Shown here one piece after another: positions 1 to 7,177 of a stretch of 41,341 bases of DNA. Source of the DNA: Acidovorax sp. (GTDB lineage: Bacteria; Pseudomonadota; Gammaproteobacteria; Burkholderiales; Burkholderiaceae_C); contig JAUXZO010000174.1 in assembly GCA_030692685.1 (NCBI GenBank), positions 1 through 41,341 of the forward strand. The letters run 5' to 3'. The notes under the pieces are model-generated. The model had not been told where the DNA came from and did not search any database. It saw only the letters and a program-made list of their open reading frames with translations. The position numbers and the translations under genes are program-made. Each line of letters begins with the position of its first letter. Position 1 is the first letter of the stretch.

Positions 1-86
1 CCGTGGTCTGACTCTGAAGCGCAGACCGGTGCTTGCCAATTGGGGCATGCGCCAATGGCGCGTGCGTGCCAGTGTTGGCACAGTGA

Positions 87-1622
87 ATGCCCATGGTGGT
101 CGAGCCGCAATCCCTGCAAAACCTGAGCGCAGAAGAGCTGCGTGAGCTGACCACGCGCCTCATGGCGCAACTGCGCCACCAAAGCGCACTGGTGGACAAA
201 CTCACGCACGAGAACGCGCTCCTGAAGCGCATGAAGTTCGCCGCTCAGTCCGAACGTTTCAACCCCGAACAGAAGAGCCTGCTCGAAGACGAGATCGAGG
301 CCGACCTGGCTGCCGTGGCCACGGAGATCGATGCGCTGCAGGAAGCGCAGGCACCAGCCAAGCTGGAAGAGAAGAAGGTTCCCAAGCGCGCGCCGCTGCC
401 AGCCAACCTGCCGCGGCGCGAGATCCGACACGAGCCCGAGTCCACCATGTGCCAGTGCGGCTGTCAGATGAAGCGCGTCGGCGAGGACGTGGCCGAGAAG
501 CTGGACTATGTGCCCGGCGTGTTCACGGTGGAGCGCCACATCCGGGGCAAGTGGGCGTGCGCCAAGTGCGAGACGCTCACACAAGTACCAGTTGATCCGC
601 ACATCATCGACAAAGGCAGCCCCACCACCGGTCTGCTGGCCCAGGTGCTGGTAGCCAAGTACGCCGACCACCTGCCGCTGTACCGCCAAGAAGCGATCTT
701 TGGTCGAGCTGGCCTGGCCATCCCGCGCTCCACACTCGCTCAGTGGGTGGGCTCCTGCGGCGTGCAGTTGCAACCACTGGTGGATACCATGAGAAACGAG
801 CTGCTGCAGCACCGCGTGCTGCATGCCGATGAGACGCCGGTGTCCATGCTCAAGCCGGGCAACGGAAAGACGCACCGGGCCTACCTCTGGGCCTATGCCA
901 CGGGTGCCTTCGAGAACACCAAGGTGGTCGTCTACGACTTCTGCGAATCACGCTCGGGCGAACACGCCCGGCGCTTCCTGGGTGACTGGAGAGGCTGTCT
1001 GACCTGTGACGACTTCAGTGGCTACAAGGCCTTGATCGCCAGCGGCGTGACCGAGATCGGCTGCATGGCGCACGCGCGGCGCAAGTTCTTTGATCTGCAC
1101 GCGGCCAACCAGAGCCAGATCGCCGAGTTCGCGCTGGAGCAGTTCGGTCGGGCCTACGAGATCGAGCGTGAGGTCAAAGAGCTTGCGATCGATCAGCGCC
1201 AAGCCATCCGGCAACAGCAAACGAAGCCGCTGCTCGATACCTTGCACCGGTGGATGCTGTTGCAACGCCAGAAGGTGCCTGAGGGCTCGGCAAGCGCCAA
1301 GGCGCTGGACTACAGCCTACGGCGTTGGGAGGCGTTGACCCGGTTCGTCGACGACGGGCAACTGCCGATTGATAACAACTGGATAGAGAACCAGATCCGG
1401 CCCATTGCCATCGGCCGCAACAACTGGCTCTTTGCTGGCAGCCTGCGCGCTGGCCAGCGCGCGGCCGCCGTCATGAGCTTGATTCAGTCGGCGCGCATGA
1501 ACGGGTATGACCCGTATGCCTACCTGCGCGATGTGATGGCACGCCTGCCCATGCAGCGCGCCAGCCGCATCCATGATCTATTGCCACATCGCTGGCAGTC
1601 CACCACTGCTTCAAATCTTTAG
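87..1622 (+). mobile_element. tnpC: IS66-family transposase (TnpC)
   Basis: This 511-residue protein has the layout of the IS66 TnpC transposase. A coiled N-terminus (about residues 10-60) is followed by a Cys-rich zinc-binding stretch (CQCGC near 120 and CAKC near 157), then a DDE-type catalytic core with HADETPVSM, DDFSGYKAL and a C-terminal IDNNWIENQIRPIAIGR block carrying the last acidic residue. Its length is normal for the family. The IS66 accessory genes tnpA and tnpB are not visible, and the 86 bases upstream hold nothing I recognise, so the element is either cut by the window edge or incomplete. Its 3' end overlaps the convergent merR gene by 12 bases, so the insertion landed at the merR 3' end. 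I could not identify terminal inverted repeats. Confidence 0.9.
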
Positions 1623-2048
1623 AGGGGGCGACTGCCTCTCCATTGCCGCAATCAGCGGGCAACGGACTTTGCCTATCCCAGAACCGCAGAGATCGATCAA
1701 TTCAGAGAGTGCAACTTCCATCCGGTGCAGGTCTGCAAGCTTGAGTTGAACTTCGGCGAGCTTGGACTCTGCGTGTGTACGGGCTTGAGCGCAGCTCGCA
1801 CCATCGTCGAGTTGCAGCAACTGCGCGGTCTCATCCAGGCTGAACCCCAGCCGCTTCGCAGTCTTGATGAAATGCAATCGCGACAGGTCATTCTGGTCAT
1901 ACCGCCGAATGCTGCCTTGGGGCCGTTCTGGCTCGGGCATCAGCTCCTTGCGTTGGTAGAACCGTATGGTCTCTACGTTGACACCGGCCGCCTTGGCCAG
2001 ATCACCAATGGTCAAGCCGGGGTGGGCATGCGGAAGAGGAAGGCTCAT
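1611..2048 (-). CDS. merR: MerR mercury-responsive regulator
   Basis: This 145-residue protein matches MerR. An N-terminal winged helix reads [22 protein letters not shown] and GSIRRY, followed by a dimerisation helix. The three Hg-binding cysteines of the family are present as C86, C121 and C130 (the last in VRCPLI). It would bind the mer operator as a dimer and activate merTP by untwisting the promoter when Hg(II) binds. It is divergent from merT with the operator between them. The last dozen residues differ from the usual MerR tail and run into the IS66 transposase gene, so the C-terminus was probably rewritten by the insertion. All metal ligands lie before that point, so function may survive. 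Confidence 0.88.
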   Translation of the reverse strand: MSLPLPHAHPGLTIGDLAKAAGVNVETIRFYQRKELMPEPERPQGSIRRYDQNDLSRLHFIKTAKRLGFSLDETAQLLQLDDGASCAQARTHAESKLAEVQLKLADLHRMEVALSELIDLCGSGIGKVRCPLIAAMERQSPPLKI

Positions 2049-2053
2049 GGTGC

Positions 2054-2084
2054 TTGACTCCGTACCAATGTACGGAACTAAGCT
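2054..2084 (+). promoter_or_regulatory. mer operator-promoter with 19-bp spacer
   Basis: TTGACT (2054-2059) and TAAGCT (2079-2084) are separated by 19 bases, the over-long spacer typical of MerR-controlled promoters. Inside it lies a perfect dyad, CCGTAC-CAAT-GTACGG (2060-2075), which is the MerR binding site. It lies between divergent merR and merT and ends seven bases before the merT start codon. Confidence 0.9.
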
Positions 2085-2090
2085 TAAGCC

Positions 2091-2465
2091 ATGTCAACAA
2101 AATCTACCGACAACTCTGACCGTGCCACTGGCGGTGGAAAGGCCTTGATCGCGGGTGGCCTGTCCGCGCTCTTGGCGTCCGCCTGCTGTCTTGGTCCTCT
2201 GGTGCTGATCATGCTGGGCATCTCTGGGGCATGGATCAGCACGTTGACCCTGCTGGAGCCGTACCAGCCCCTGTTCATTGGTGCAGCCACTATCGCCTTG
2301 ATCTTTGCAGCACGCCGGATATGGCGCCCGGTTGTGACCTGTGAAGCGGGTCAGGTATGTCAACGGCCGATGGTCAACCACTCCTACAAGGTGTTGTTTG
2401 CCCTGGTGACACTGTTGCTGGTGGCTGCGCTGGTGTTCCCTCTGTTCGCCCACTGGTTCTACTGA
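2091..2465 (+). CDS. merT: MerT mercuric ion transporter
   Basis: This 124-residue inner-membrane protein has three predicted membrane segments (about residues 17-40, 55-72 and 100-122). The vicinal Cys pair ACCLGP in the first helix is the MerT Hg(II)-accepting site, and a second pair lies in the loop CEAGQVC. MerT takes Hg(II) from periplasmic MerP and moves it into the cytoplasm, normally to MerA. It is the first gene after the mer promoter and its stop overlaps a possible merP start (TGATG), so the two are translationally coupled. No merA is visible in the window. Confidence 0.92.
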   Translation: MSTKSTDNSDRATGGGKALIAGGLSALLASACCLGPLVLIMLGISGAWISTLTLLEPYQPLFIGAATIALIFAARRIWRPVVTCEAGQVCQRPMVNHSYKVLFALVTLLLVAALVFPLFAHWFY

Positions 2466-2479
2466 TGAAAGATCCCGAT

Positions 2480-2764
2480 ATGAAGCAGTTGATCATGACC
2501 ACTGCAGCAGTCTTGCTGCTGACTCCCGCCTGGGCTGCCCAACAGAGTGTCACCCTCTTGGTGCCCGGCATGACATGTGCCACTTGCCCTATCACGGTGA
2601 AGAAGGCGCTGACTCAAATCGACGGAGTCATTGGCGTCAAATCCAACCTCGCCCAACGAGAGACCACGGTGGTCTTTGATGACACCAGGGTCAAGGTGGA
2701 CGTGTTAACCAAGGCGACCACGGAAGCCGGCTTCCCGTCATCTGTTGCCCCGGCAAAGCCGTGA
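2480..2764 (+). CDS. merP: MerP periplasmic mercury-binding protein
   Basis: This is a 94-residue heavy-metal-associated (HMA) domain protein with a Sec signal peptide (MKQLIMTTAAVLLLTPAWAA). The mature domain carries GMTCATC, the CxxC metal site, and the usual ITVKKAL and TVVFDD segments. I chose the ATG at 2480 because it gives a normal signal-peptide N-terminus; the in-frame ATG at 2465 overlaps the merT stop and would add five residues. MerP scavenges Hg(II) in the periplasm and hands it to MerT. Confidence 0.92.
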   Translation: MKQLIMTTAAVLLLTPAWAAQQSVTLLVPGMTCATCPITVKKALTQIDGVIGVKSNLAQRETTVVFDDTRVKVDVLTKATTEAGFPSSVAPAKP

Positions 2765-2988
2765 CAGGTTTGATCTTGGACTCTGTTCTGACATGCCCTG
2801 AGTGTGGGCATACCAAGAACGAAACAATGCCGACGGACGCGTGCCAATGGTTCTACGAGTGCGAAAGTTGCCACACCGTCTTGCGTCCAAAACCGGGCGA
2901 TTGTTGTGTGTTCTGCTCGTTCGGTTCGGTGCCGTGCCCTCCAATCCAAGCCGGTGGCGACGACACTTGCTGCGGTTCCAAAACGTAG
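2761..2988 (+). CDS. GDCCVxC-domain small cysteine-rich protein
   Basis: This 75-residue protein has eight or more cysteines in an ordered pattern: TCPECGH, ECESC, GDCCVFCSFGSVPCPP and a C-terminal DTCCG. The GDCCVxC motif defines a small family, some members of which are selenoproteins with U at the first Cys. Here every position in the motif is an ordinary TGT/TGC Cys codon. Its GTG start overlaps the merP stop, so it belongs to the merTP operon. The paired CxxC motifs suggest a zinc-ribbon-like fold or soft-metal binding. Its biochemical role is not established; a mercury or metal-handling role is inferred from the operon. Confidence 0.82.
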   Translation: MTGLILDSVLTCPECGHTKNETMPTDACQWFYECESCHTVLRPKPGDCCVFCSFGSVPCPPIQAGGDDTCCGSKT

Positions 2989-3797
2989 AGGTTCGCCTAC
3001 TCAGCAACCTTCAACGACAGATCAATGTGGGATGCCCGGACGCTTACATCCATTCGGTGTTGCTGCTGCCCGTAAATGGGCTGTGCGGGCGCGGGTATGC
3101 AAGGCCGCAGCGACGGCAATCGCGCTTTGCTGCATGGGATGCAATCCCTACGTTCTATGAACGTCGTCTGATTCAACCACTTCAAGATCTTGCGCGTTTG
3201 CGAGATACGATGCGCACCCTTTTTGGGAACGAACCAGGTAAACGCCTCGGGAAGTCACTTTGGCCACGACACCGAACTCACCTTCTGTTGCGAGAATGAG
3301 AAGAGCGGGAACCTCGGCAGCGAAGGGCATCGAAATCTGACGCACTACTCGAACGCGAGTACCTATACGAAGCGGCACTACAGGTGAGTGAAACGGCGGC
3401 TCCCTGACCGCTGTCACAGCGCGCGGTCGGAAAAGGCGAGACAGGAAGCTGGTGGGCATTGTGCGCATGGGCTATGAGGACGATGGACTTGGGGCACTCA
3501 TCCACTAGCCAGAATCGTTCCCGCATCCCCAACTGACCAACTTGATCGACTTTCAGACCAATTTCCCGTGTGTCGAGAAAGGCCTCGACGTACCTGAGGC
3601 GGACGTTGCGGTAGTAGAAGCGGTAGCCGCACTACCACGTATCCGCCGTGGGAAAGACCTTGCAGAGGGCGGCAGTGGAAGTGTGGTCTGAGCCGGTATT
3701 CACGATTTCCCACGGCGCACCCTTACCATTTCTAAACGCGATGACCTCCAAGTTTTCGCCAACTTCTGGTCATTCGCGTAGGGCTCCTGCCGAAGGG
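2989..3797. other. 809-bp stretch without a recognisable gene
   Basis: This stretch lies between the mer operon and the monooxygenase operon. Several open frames exist on both strands, but none has convincing family motifs. On the minus strand around 3750-3540, a plausible protein-like translation can be followed only by accepting a frameshift and an in-frame TAG, so it may be a decayed gene. The only candidate intact ORF is the minus-strand one at 3148-3468, listed separately. I see no RNA gene or clear repeat here. Confidence 0.5.
3148..3468 (-). CDS. hypothetical protein (uncertain)
   Basis: This 106-residue ORF has a basic N-terminus and a central beta-rich stretch (GTRVRVVR, GEFGVVAKV, GVYLVR, YLANAQDLEVV) that looks like a folded small domain. 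I do not recognise the family. It is on the same strand as the monooxygenase operon but lies downstream of a degraded region, has no strong ribosome site, and overlaps other frames. It may be a real small gene or a chance ORF. Confidence 0.3.
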   Translation of the reverse strand: MRTMPTSFLSRLFRPRAVTAVREPPFHSPVVPLRIGTRVRVVRQISMPFAAEVPALLILATEGEFGVVAKVTSRGVYLVRSQKGCASYLANAQDLEVVESDDVHRT

Positions 3798-4088
3798 CTA
3801 TCGGACGATGGTGTACCCATCCAAGAGGAAATTCTCCGCAAGCAGCGGGGCAACCTGCTCCACAGCGCGAATCACTTCCGGGTCGCTCAGGTGGGTCTCA
3901 AGGGCCTTTTCGTCCCGCCAGTCCTCCACGAACAGAAACGCCCTCTCGTTGTTGCGGTCGGAGACCAACTGGCATTGAATGCAGCCCGGGTCTTCTCGAA
4001 TCGTGTCGACCAAATCGCTGAGCTGGGTTCGGACCTCAAGAAGGGTCTCTTGTCGCGCGACGAATCGAGCGATGACATGCAGGGACAT
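3798..4088 (-). CDS. ABM-fold (YgiN-like) monooxygenase
   Basis: This 96-residue protein matches the antibiotic biosynthesis monooxygenase (ABM) family: SLHVIARFVARQETLLEVRTQL at the start, GCIQCQLVSD, FLFVEDWRDEKAL and a closing HLSDPEVIRA. Such small alpha/beta-barrel dimers act as cofactor-free quinol oxygenases or as detoxifying dioxygen-using enzymes. I chose the ATG at 4088 because a GGAGA site lies just upstream and it gives the standard N-terminus; a longer frame starts at 4139. It is the last gene of the monooxygenase operon, 16 bases after the Rieske gene, which suggests it handles an oxidised or quinol-like intermediate (inference). Confidence 0.8.
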   Translation of the reverse strand: MSLHVIARFVARQETLLEVRTQLSDLVDTIREDPGCIQCQLVSDRNNERAFLFVEDWRDEKALETHLSDPEVIRAVEQVAPLLAENFLLDGYTIVR

Positions 4089-4104
4089 GAAATCTCCGAG
4101 AAAT

Positions 4105-4440
4105 TTAAGAATGCGCATACTTGGGCTCGACGCCCTCAAGCTCGACGTAAACCACGTCGCCCTCGACTTTGATTGGGTAGATAGCCAACTCTGCGTGAGT
4201 CGGATTCAAGCCCTTCCCAGTGGTCACATCGAACTGCCAAAGATGCTGACGGCAGGTCAAGGTGTTGCCCTTGAGATCTCCGTCACCTAGGCAGACCTCC
4301 TGGTGCGGACAAACGGCCTGGGTGGCAACCACTTGCCCTTCGTCCGTGTGAACGAGAAGAACTTCCGTGCCGTTGATTTCGATGACCTGCATCTCTCCTT
4401 GCCAGAGGTCATCCAGTGCGCACGCGCGTTGAAAAGCCAT
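4105..4440 (-). CDS. Rieske ferredoxin of diiron monooxygenase (TmoC-like)
   Basis: This 111-residue Rieske protein closely resembles toluene-4-monooxygenase TmoC. It starts MAFQRACALDDLWQGEM and has the two [2Fe-2S] ligand pairs C44-P-H46 and C63-R-Q-H66, ending in the family's typical KYAHS tail. It carries electrons from the FAD/[2Fe-2S] reductase to the diiron hydroxylase. I chose the start at 4440 because an AGGAGA site precedes it. In the classical tmo order the Rieske gene is third; here it follows the reductase gene, 14 bases away, near the operon end. Confidence 0.92.
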   Translation of the reverse strand: MAFQRACALDDLWQGEMQVIEINGTEVLLVHTDEGQVVATQAVCPHQEVCLGDGDLKGNTLTCRQHLWQFDVTTGKGLNPTHAELAIYPIKVEGDVVYVELEGVEPKYAHS

Positions 4441-4454
4441 GTTGTCTCCTAAAG

Positions 4455-5483
4455 TCAAAAGAATCTGTCGTAGTGGATCTGCTCGACTGGCACCTTCTTC
4501 TCCAGCACGAGCAGACGGACCACCGCGTCCACCATCAGTGGCGGGCCAGAGAGGTAGTACTCGCGAGAGGCGCTGTCCTCCCCGAGTCGCTCAGCCAAGA
4601 CCTCGTGTAGAAATCCTTTTGAGCCAGACCAGCCATGCGCCGCGGCGGCTTCAGCGTCGGACACCACAACCGAGTAATCCAGCGAGCCCATCTGATTGCG
4701 AAGCACCTCGACCAAGCCCGCATCGGGTTGATCCAACGGGCCACGGCATCCGTACACGAACTCCAGTCGATGTCCACGCAACGTTCCCTGCTCAGCAAAG
4801 CTTCTGGCGATGCCAAGCATCGGTGAAAAACCTGAGCCGCCCGCAATACACATCGCGGGCCTGTCGACGTCATGTCTTGCGTAGGCCATCCCGTAGGGGC
4901 CATCGAGCTGCAGGGCGTCTCCGACGCGAAAGCTGTCGAAGAGCGGCTCAGTGAACGAGCCGCCGGGGACACGCTTGATGAAGAAATGCCACTCTCCACT
5001 CTCGTTGGGAAGGTTAGCCATCGAATAGGCACGCCAATCGGCCGGGAACGCTCCCGAGATAGAGAGCAAAGCGTACTGACCACCCAGGAACTGGGCAGGC
5101 CCGTCAGCCTTGAAGCGAAACTCACTGAGGTCGCCCGTATGGTCGATGCGCTCCAAGAGCGTGGCACGCATCGCACGTGGCGCAAACAGTGGAACAAAAC
5201 TCTCGTTCGTACGCACCTTGATGCGGCAGTCTCCGGTAGGCTTGACCTGGCAGGCTAGGTACTTGTTCTTTTGCCGGTCGCGCGCACTCGTTCCCCGAGT
5301 GATTTCTTCGGGTGCATCAAGGGTACCGTCGAGCAACTCGAACTTGCAGGACCCACAGGAACCCGCGTTGCACTCATAGGGGAAACCCACTCCAGCGCGC
5401 AGGGCGCTGCGCAGGAGCGGGTCCCGTCCCGAGGCCTCAAAGGCCTGCGGGACGCCTTCAACAAAGATTTGATGGTTCGACAT
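4455..5483 (-). CDS. NADH:ferredoxin reductase (TmoF-like)
   Basis: This 342-residue electron-transfer reductase has three domains. An N-terminal plant-type [2Fe-2S] domain carries C38, C43, C46 and C78; an FAD domain follows (RAYSMAN near 162), then an NAD(P)H domain (IAGGSGFSPM, and YLSGPPLMVDAVV near the C-terminus). This is the composition of TmoF and related soluble diiron monooxygenase reductases. It oxidises NADH and reduces the Rieske ferredoxin. It starts 11 bases after the beta subunit gene, so it belongs to the same transcript. Confidence 0.92.
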   Translation of the reverse strand: MSNHQIFVEGVPQAFEASGRDPLLRSALRAGVGFPYECNAGSCGSCKFELLDGTLDAPEEITRGTSARDRQKNKYLACQVKPTGDCRIKVRTNESFVPLFAPRAMRATLLERIDHTGDLSEFRFKADGPAQFLGGQYALLSISGAFPADWRAYSMANLPNESGEWHFFIKRVPGGSFTEPLFDSFRVGDALQLDGPYGMAYARHDVDRPAMCIAGGSGFSPMLGIARSFAEQGTLRGHRLEFVYGCRGPLDQPDAGLVEVLRNQMGSLDYSVVVSDAEAAAAHGWSGSKGFLHEVLAERLGEDSASREYYLSGPPLMVDAVVRLLVLEKKVPVEQIHYDRFF

Positions 5484-5494
5484 TCGCTCGGAGA

Positions 5495-6481
5495 TCAGGA
5501 CTTCAAGCCCATCGCAGAGCGGGTCATTTGCATGCCATTGACCGCCATGTCGCCAGCTTCGGGGTGGTCAGGAATGGCTGCGCAGTATGTGCGCACAGCC
5601 TTCTCGGCCAGTGGCACCCACTTCTTGGCCCAGTTCTCGAAAACTTCAGCGTTGCCTTCGCCCTCCAGTGCCAGCTTCACCAGCGACGTCGTCCAGCGTT
5701 GCGAGCGTGCGCTGTCGCGCAGTTGCGCTTCCGCGAGCAATGCGAACAGGCTGTCGCCGTTGCGTCGGGCTGCAGTAGCAAGCTGACGGTTCACCGCCTC
5801 ATCAAGCGCTGGCTTGAGAATGATGTTCAGCGCATAGAAGCTCTCACCCCACTCGTAGGCCGCTAGGACGCGCTCGCCCAGCTCGCGGAATCCCTGCCAC
5901 TCAGGGGCGTTCTCCCAACGTTCACGCTCTTCCTTGGCGAAATCCGCTTGTGGATGCGCATTGGCCAGCTCGCGCGTGCGATAGGCTGTGCGCGACAACC
6001 AACGAAGGGCGTCGCCTGACTGGAACATTGCGCAGCAAGCAATGGTGCTGGCTGGCGAGATGCTGGCCAGGTAGCCAGATGCCATCTGAACCAAATGCAA
6101 CGGGTAGCGGATCGGCGTGTAGAGCCGCGACAGCGTCTCTGCCCAAGTCGCAGAAAGACCCTTGTCATGCTCTTCCGCGGCGAACTGTTCGAGAAGGCCG
6201 TCGACGTAAGACTCTTGCCCGTCCTGGTTGATGTTGTAGGTGCGATAGACCTGCTCATCCGGATCACGGAACTTGTTCCAGTCGGGATGCTTCAAGGCGC
6301 AACCGAACAGGTTCTTTTGGTACCAGCCCGTCATGAAGCCTTCGATGTCCCAAGGCTGCTTGGCATCACGGGTGTGCCACAGCAAGTTGGTAGACACGAT
6401 TTCGTACTCGCTCGGGCGGCGTCGCTGTGCAGCGAGGTGGCTCCAGGTCTTGCTGGGGCGCAGTGTCGCAGATTGGGTCAT
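5495..6481 (-). CDS. diiron monooxygenase hydroxylase beta subunit (TmoE-like)
   Basis: This 328-residue protein matches the toluene monooxygenase beta subunit. The N-terminal TWSHLAAQRRRPSEYEIVS, the DPDEQVYRTYNINQDGQESYV segment and SGDALRWLSRTAYRTREL are diagnostic. The beta subunit has a ferritin-like fold but no metal ligands; it forms the (alpha-beta-gamma)2 hydroxylase core. It is preceded by the effector gene (39-base gap) and followed by the reductase gene. Its length is normal for the family. Confidence 0.93.
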   Translation of the reverse strand: MTQSATLRPSKTWSHLAAQRRRPSEYEIVSTNLLWHTRDAKQPWDIEGFMTGWYQKNLFGCALKHPDWNKFRDPDEQVYRTYNINQDGQESYVDGLLEQFAAEEHDKGLSATWAETLSRLYTPIRYPLHLVQMASGYLASISPASTIACCAMFQSGDALRWLSRTAYRTRELANAHPQADFAKEERERWENAPEWQGFRELGERVLAAYEWGESFYALNIILKPALDEAVNRQLATAARRNGDSLFALLAEAQLRDSARSQRWTTSLVKLALEGEGNAEVFENWAKKWVPLAEKAVRTYCAAIPDHPEAGDMAVNGMQMTRSAMGLKS

Positions 6482-6520
6482 TTGATTGCCTCTTCAAATT
6501 TGGTTAGGGTGAACTGCCGC

Positions 6521-6826
6521 TTAAAGCGTACGGTCGAAGTAAAAGCGCATCTCTTCTTGGCCACTTTCAATCTGGCCAACAAAAGAGGGCATGTTGAGTT
6601 CCAGCTCGCTGAGCTGAAAAGGTCGACCGAGCTTCTCCTGAACGGTTTTTCGGCGAAGCAGGCATTCGCCCTCCACCTCAATGCGAACGTACGATGCGCG
6701 CGAGCGCACTTGAACTTCCTTGTTCGGGTTGTCTTCACGAACCGCTTCGACGACAGCGTCTGCGAAGGTGCCCGCCTGAACCACCGGGCCGACAAGATTT
6801 CTCGATGTGTTTTGGGTAGCTTCCAT
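6521..6826 (-). CDS. diiron monooxygenase effector/coupling protein (TmoD-like)
   Basis: This 101-residue cofactor-free protein belongs to the MmoB/DmpM/TmoD family. It has the family's NLVGPVVQAGTFADAVVEAVREDNP opening and the YVRIEVEGECLLRRKTV and FQLSELELNMPSFVGQI segments. It docks on the hydroxylase alpha subunit and controls oxygen activation and coupling. It lies 18 bases after the gamma subunit gene. Confidence 0.93.
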   Translation of the reverse strand: MEATQNTSRNLVGPVVQAGTFADAVVEAVREDNPNKEVQVRSRASYVRIEVEGECLLRRKTVQEKLGRPFQLSELELNMPSFVGQIESGQEEMRFYFDRTL

Positions 6827-6844
6827 GTGTGTCTCCGGGGTAGA

Positions 6845-7108
6845 TCAGGCAGCCGTGTCGAAATAGAACTCCACGCAATCCATTGCATCCAGACCCGTGT
6901 CTGCGAGCTTCATATCGAGTGGGTAAGGCGCGTCTGCTCCTTGCTTGCGGGCGCGGATAGCCTTACCAGGCTGGTCGGCAATGTGAATGCCAACCGCGTT
7001 CTCTGCGGCGCTCGAAGCAACCTGTGCCATCGTGTGGTCAGTGTCAGCGGGCAAAAGCTTGAGGACGAAGTCCCCGTGAAAATGGGAAACGAGTGGGAGC
7101 AAGGCCAT
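6845..7108 (-). CDS. diiron monooxygenase hydroxylase gamma subunit (TmoB-like)
   Basis: This 87-residue protein is similar in length and pattern to TmoB, the small gamma subunit of toluene-4-monooxygenase with a ubiquitin-like fold. Recognisable parts are LPLVSHFHGDFVLKLLPADTDHTM, the KAIRARKQG basic segment and PLDMKLADTGLDAMDCVEFYF. It packs against the alpha subunit. It is third in the operon, between the alpha and effector genes. Confidence 0.88.
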   Translation of the reverse strand: MALLPLVSHFHGDFVLKLLPADTDHTMAQVASSAAENAVGIHIADQPGKAIRARKQGADAPYPLDMKLADTGLDAMDCVEFYFDTAA

Positions 7109-7177
7109 TGCTATCTCCGATTGGTTGTCTGTGTGGGTGGGGAGTGCGGGGGACGTGGACCCCCCGCCTCTTGTGAC

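Noticed and set aside
1..86. Remnant of IS66 tnpB before the transposase
   Set aside because: None of the frames gives recognisable TnpB sequence in the 86 bases available.
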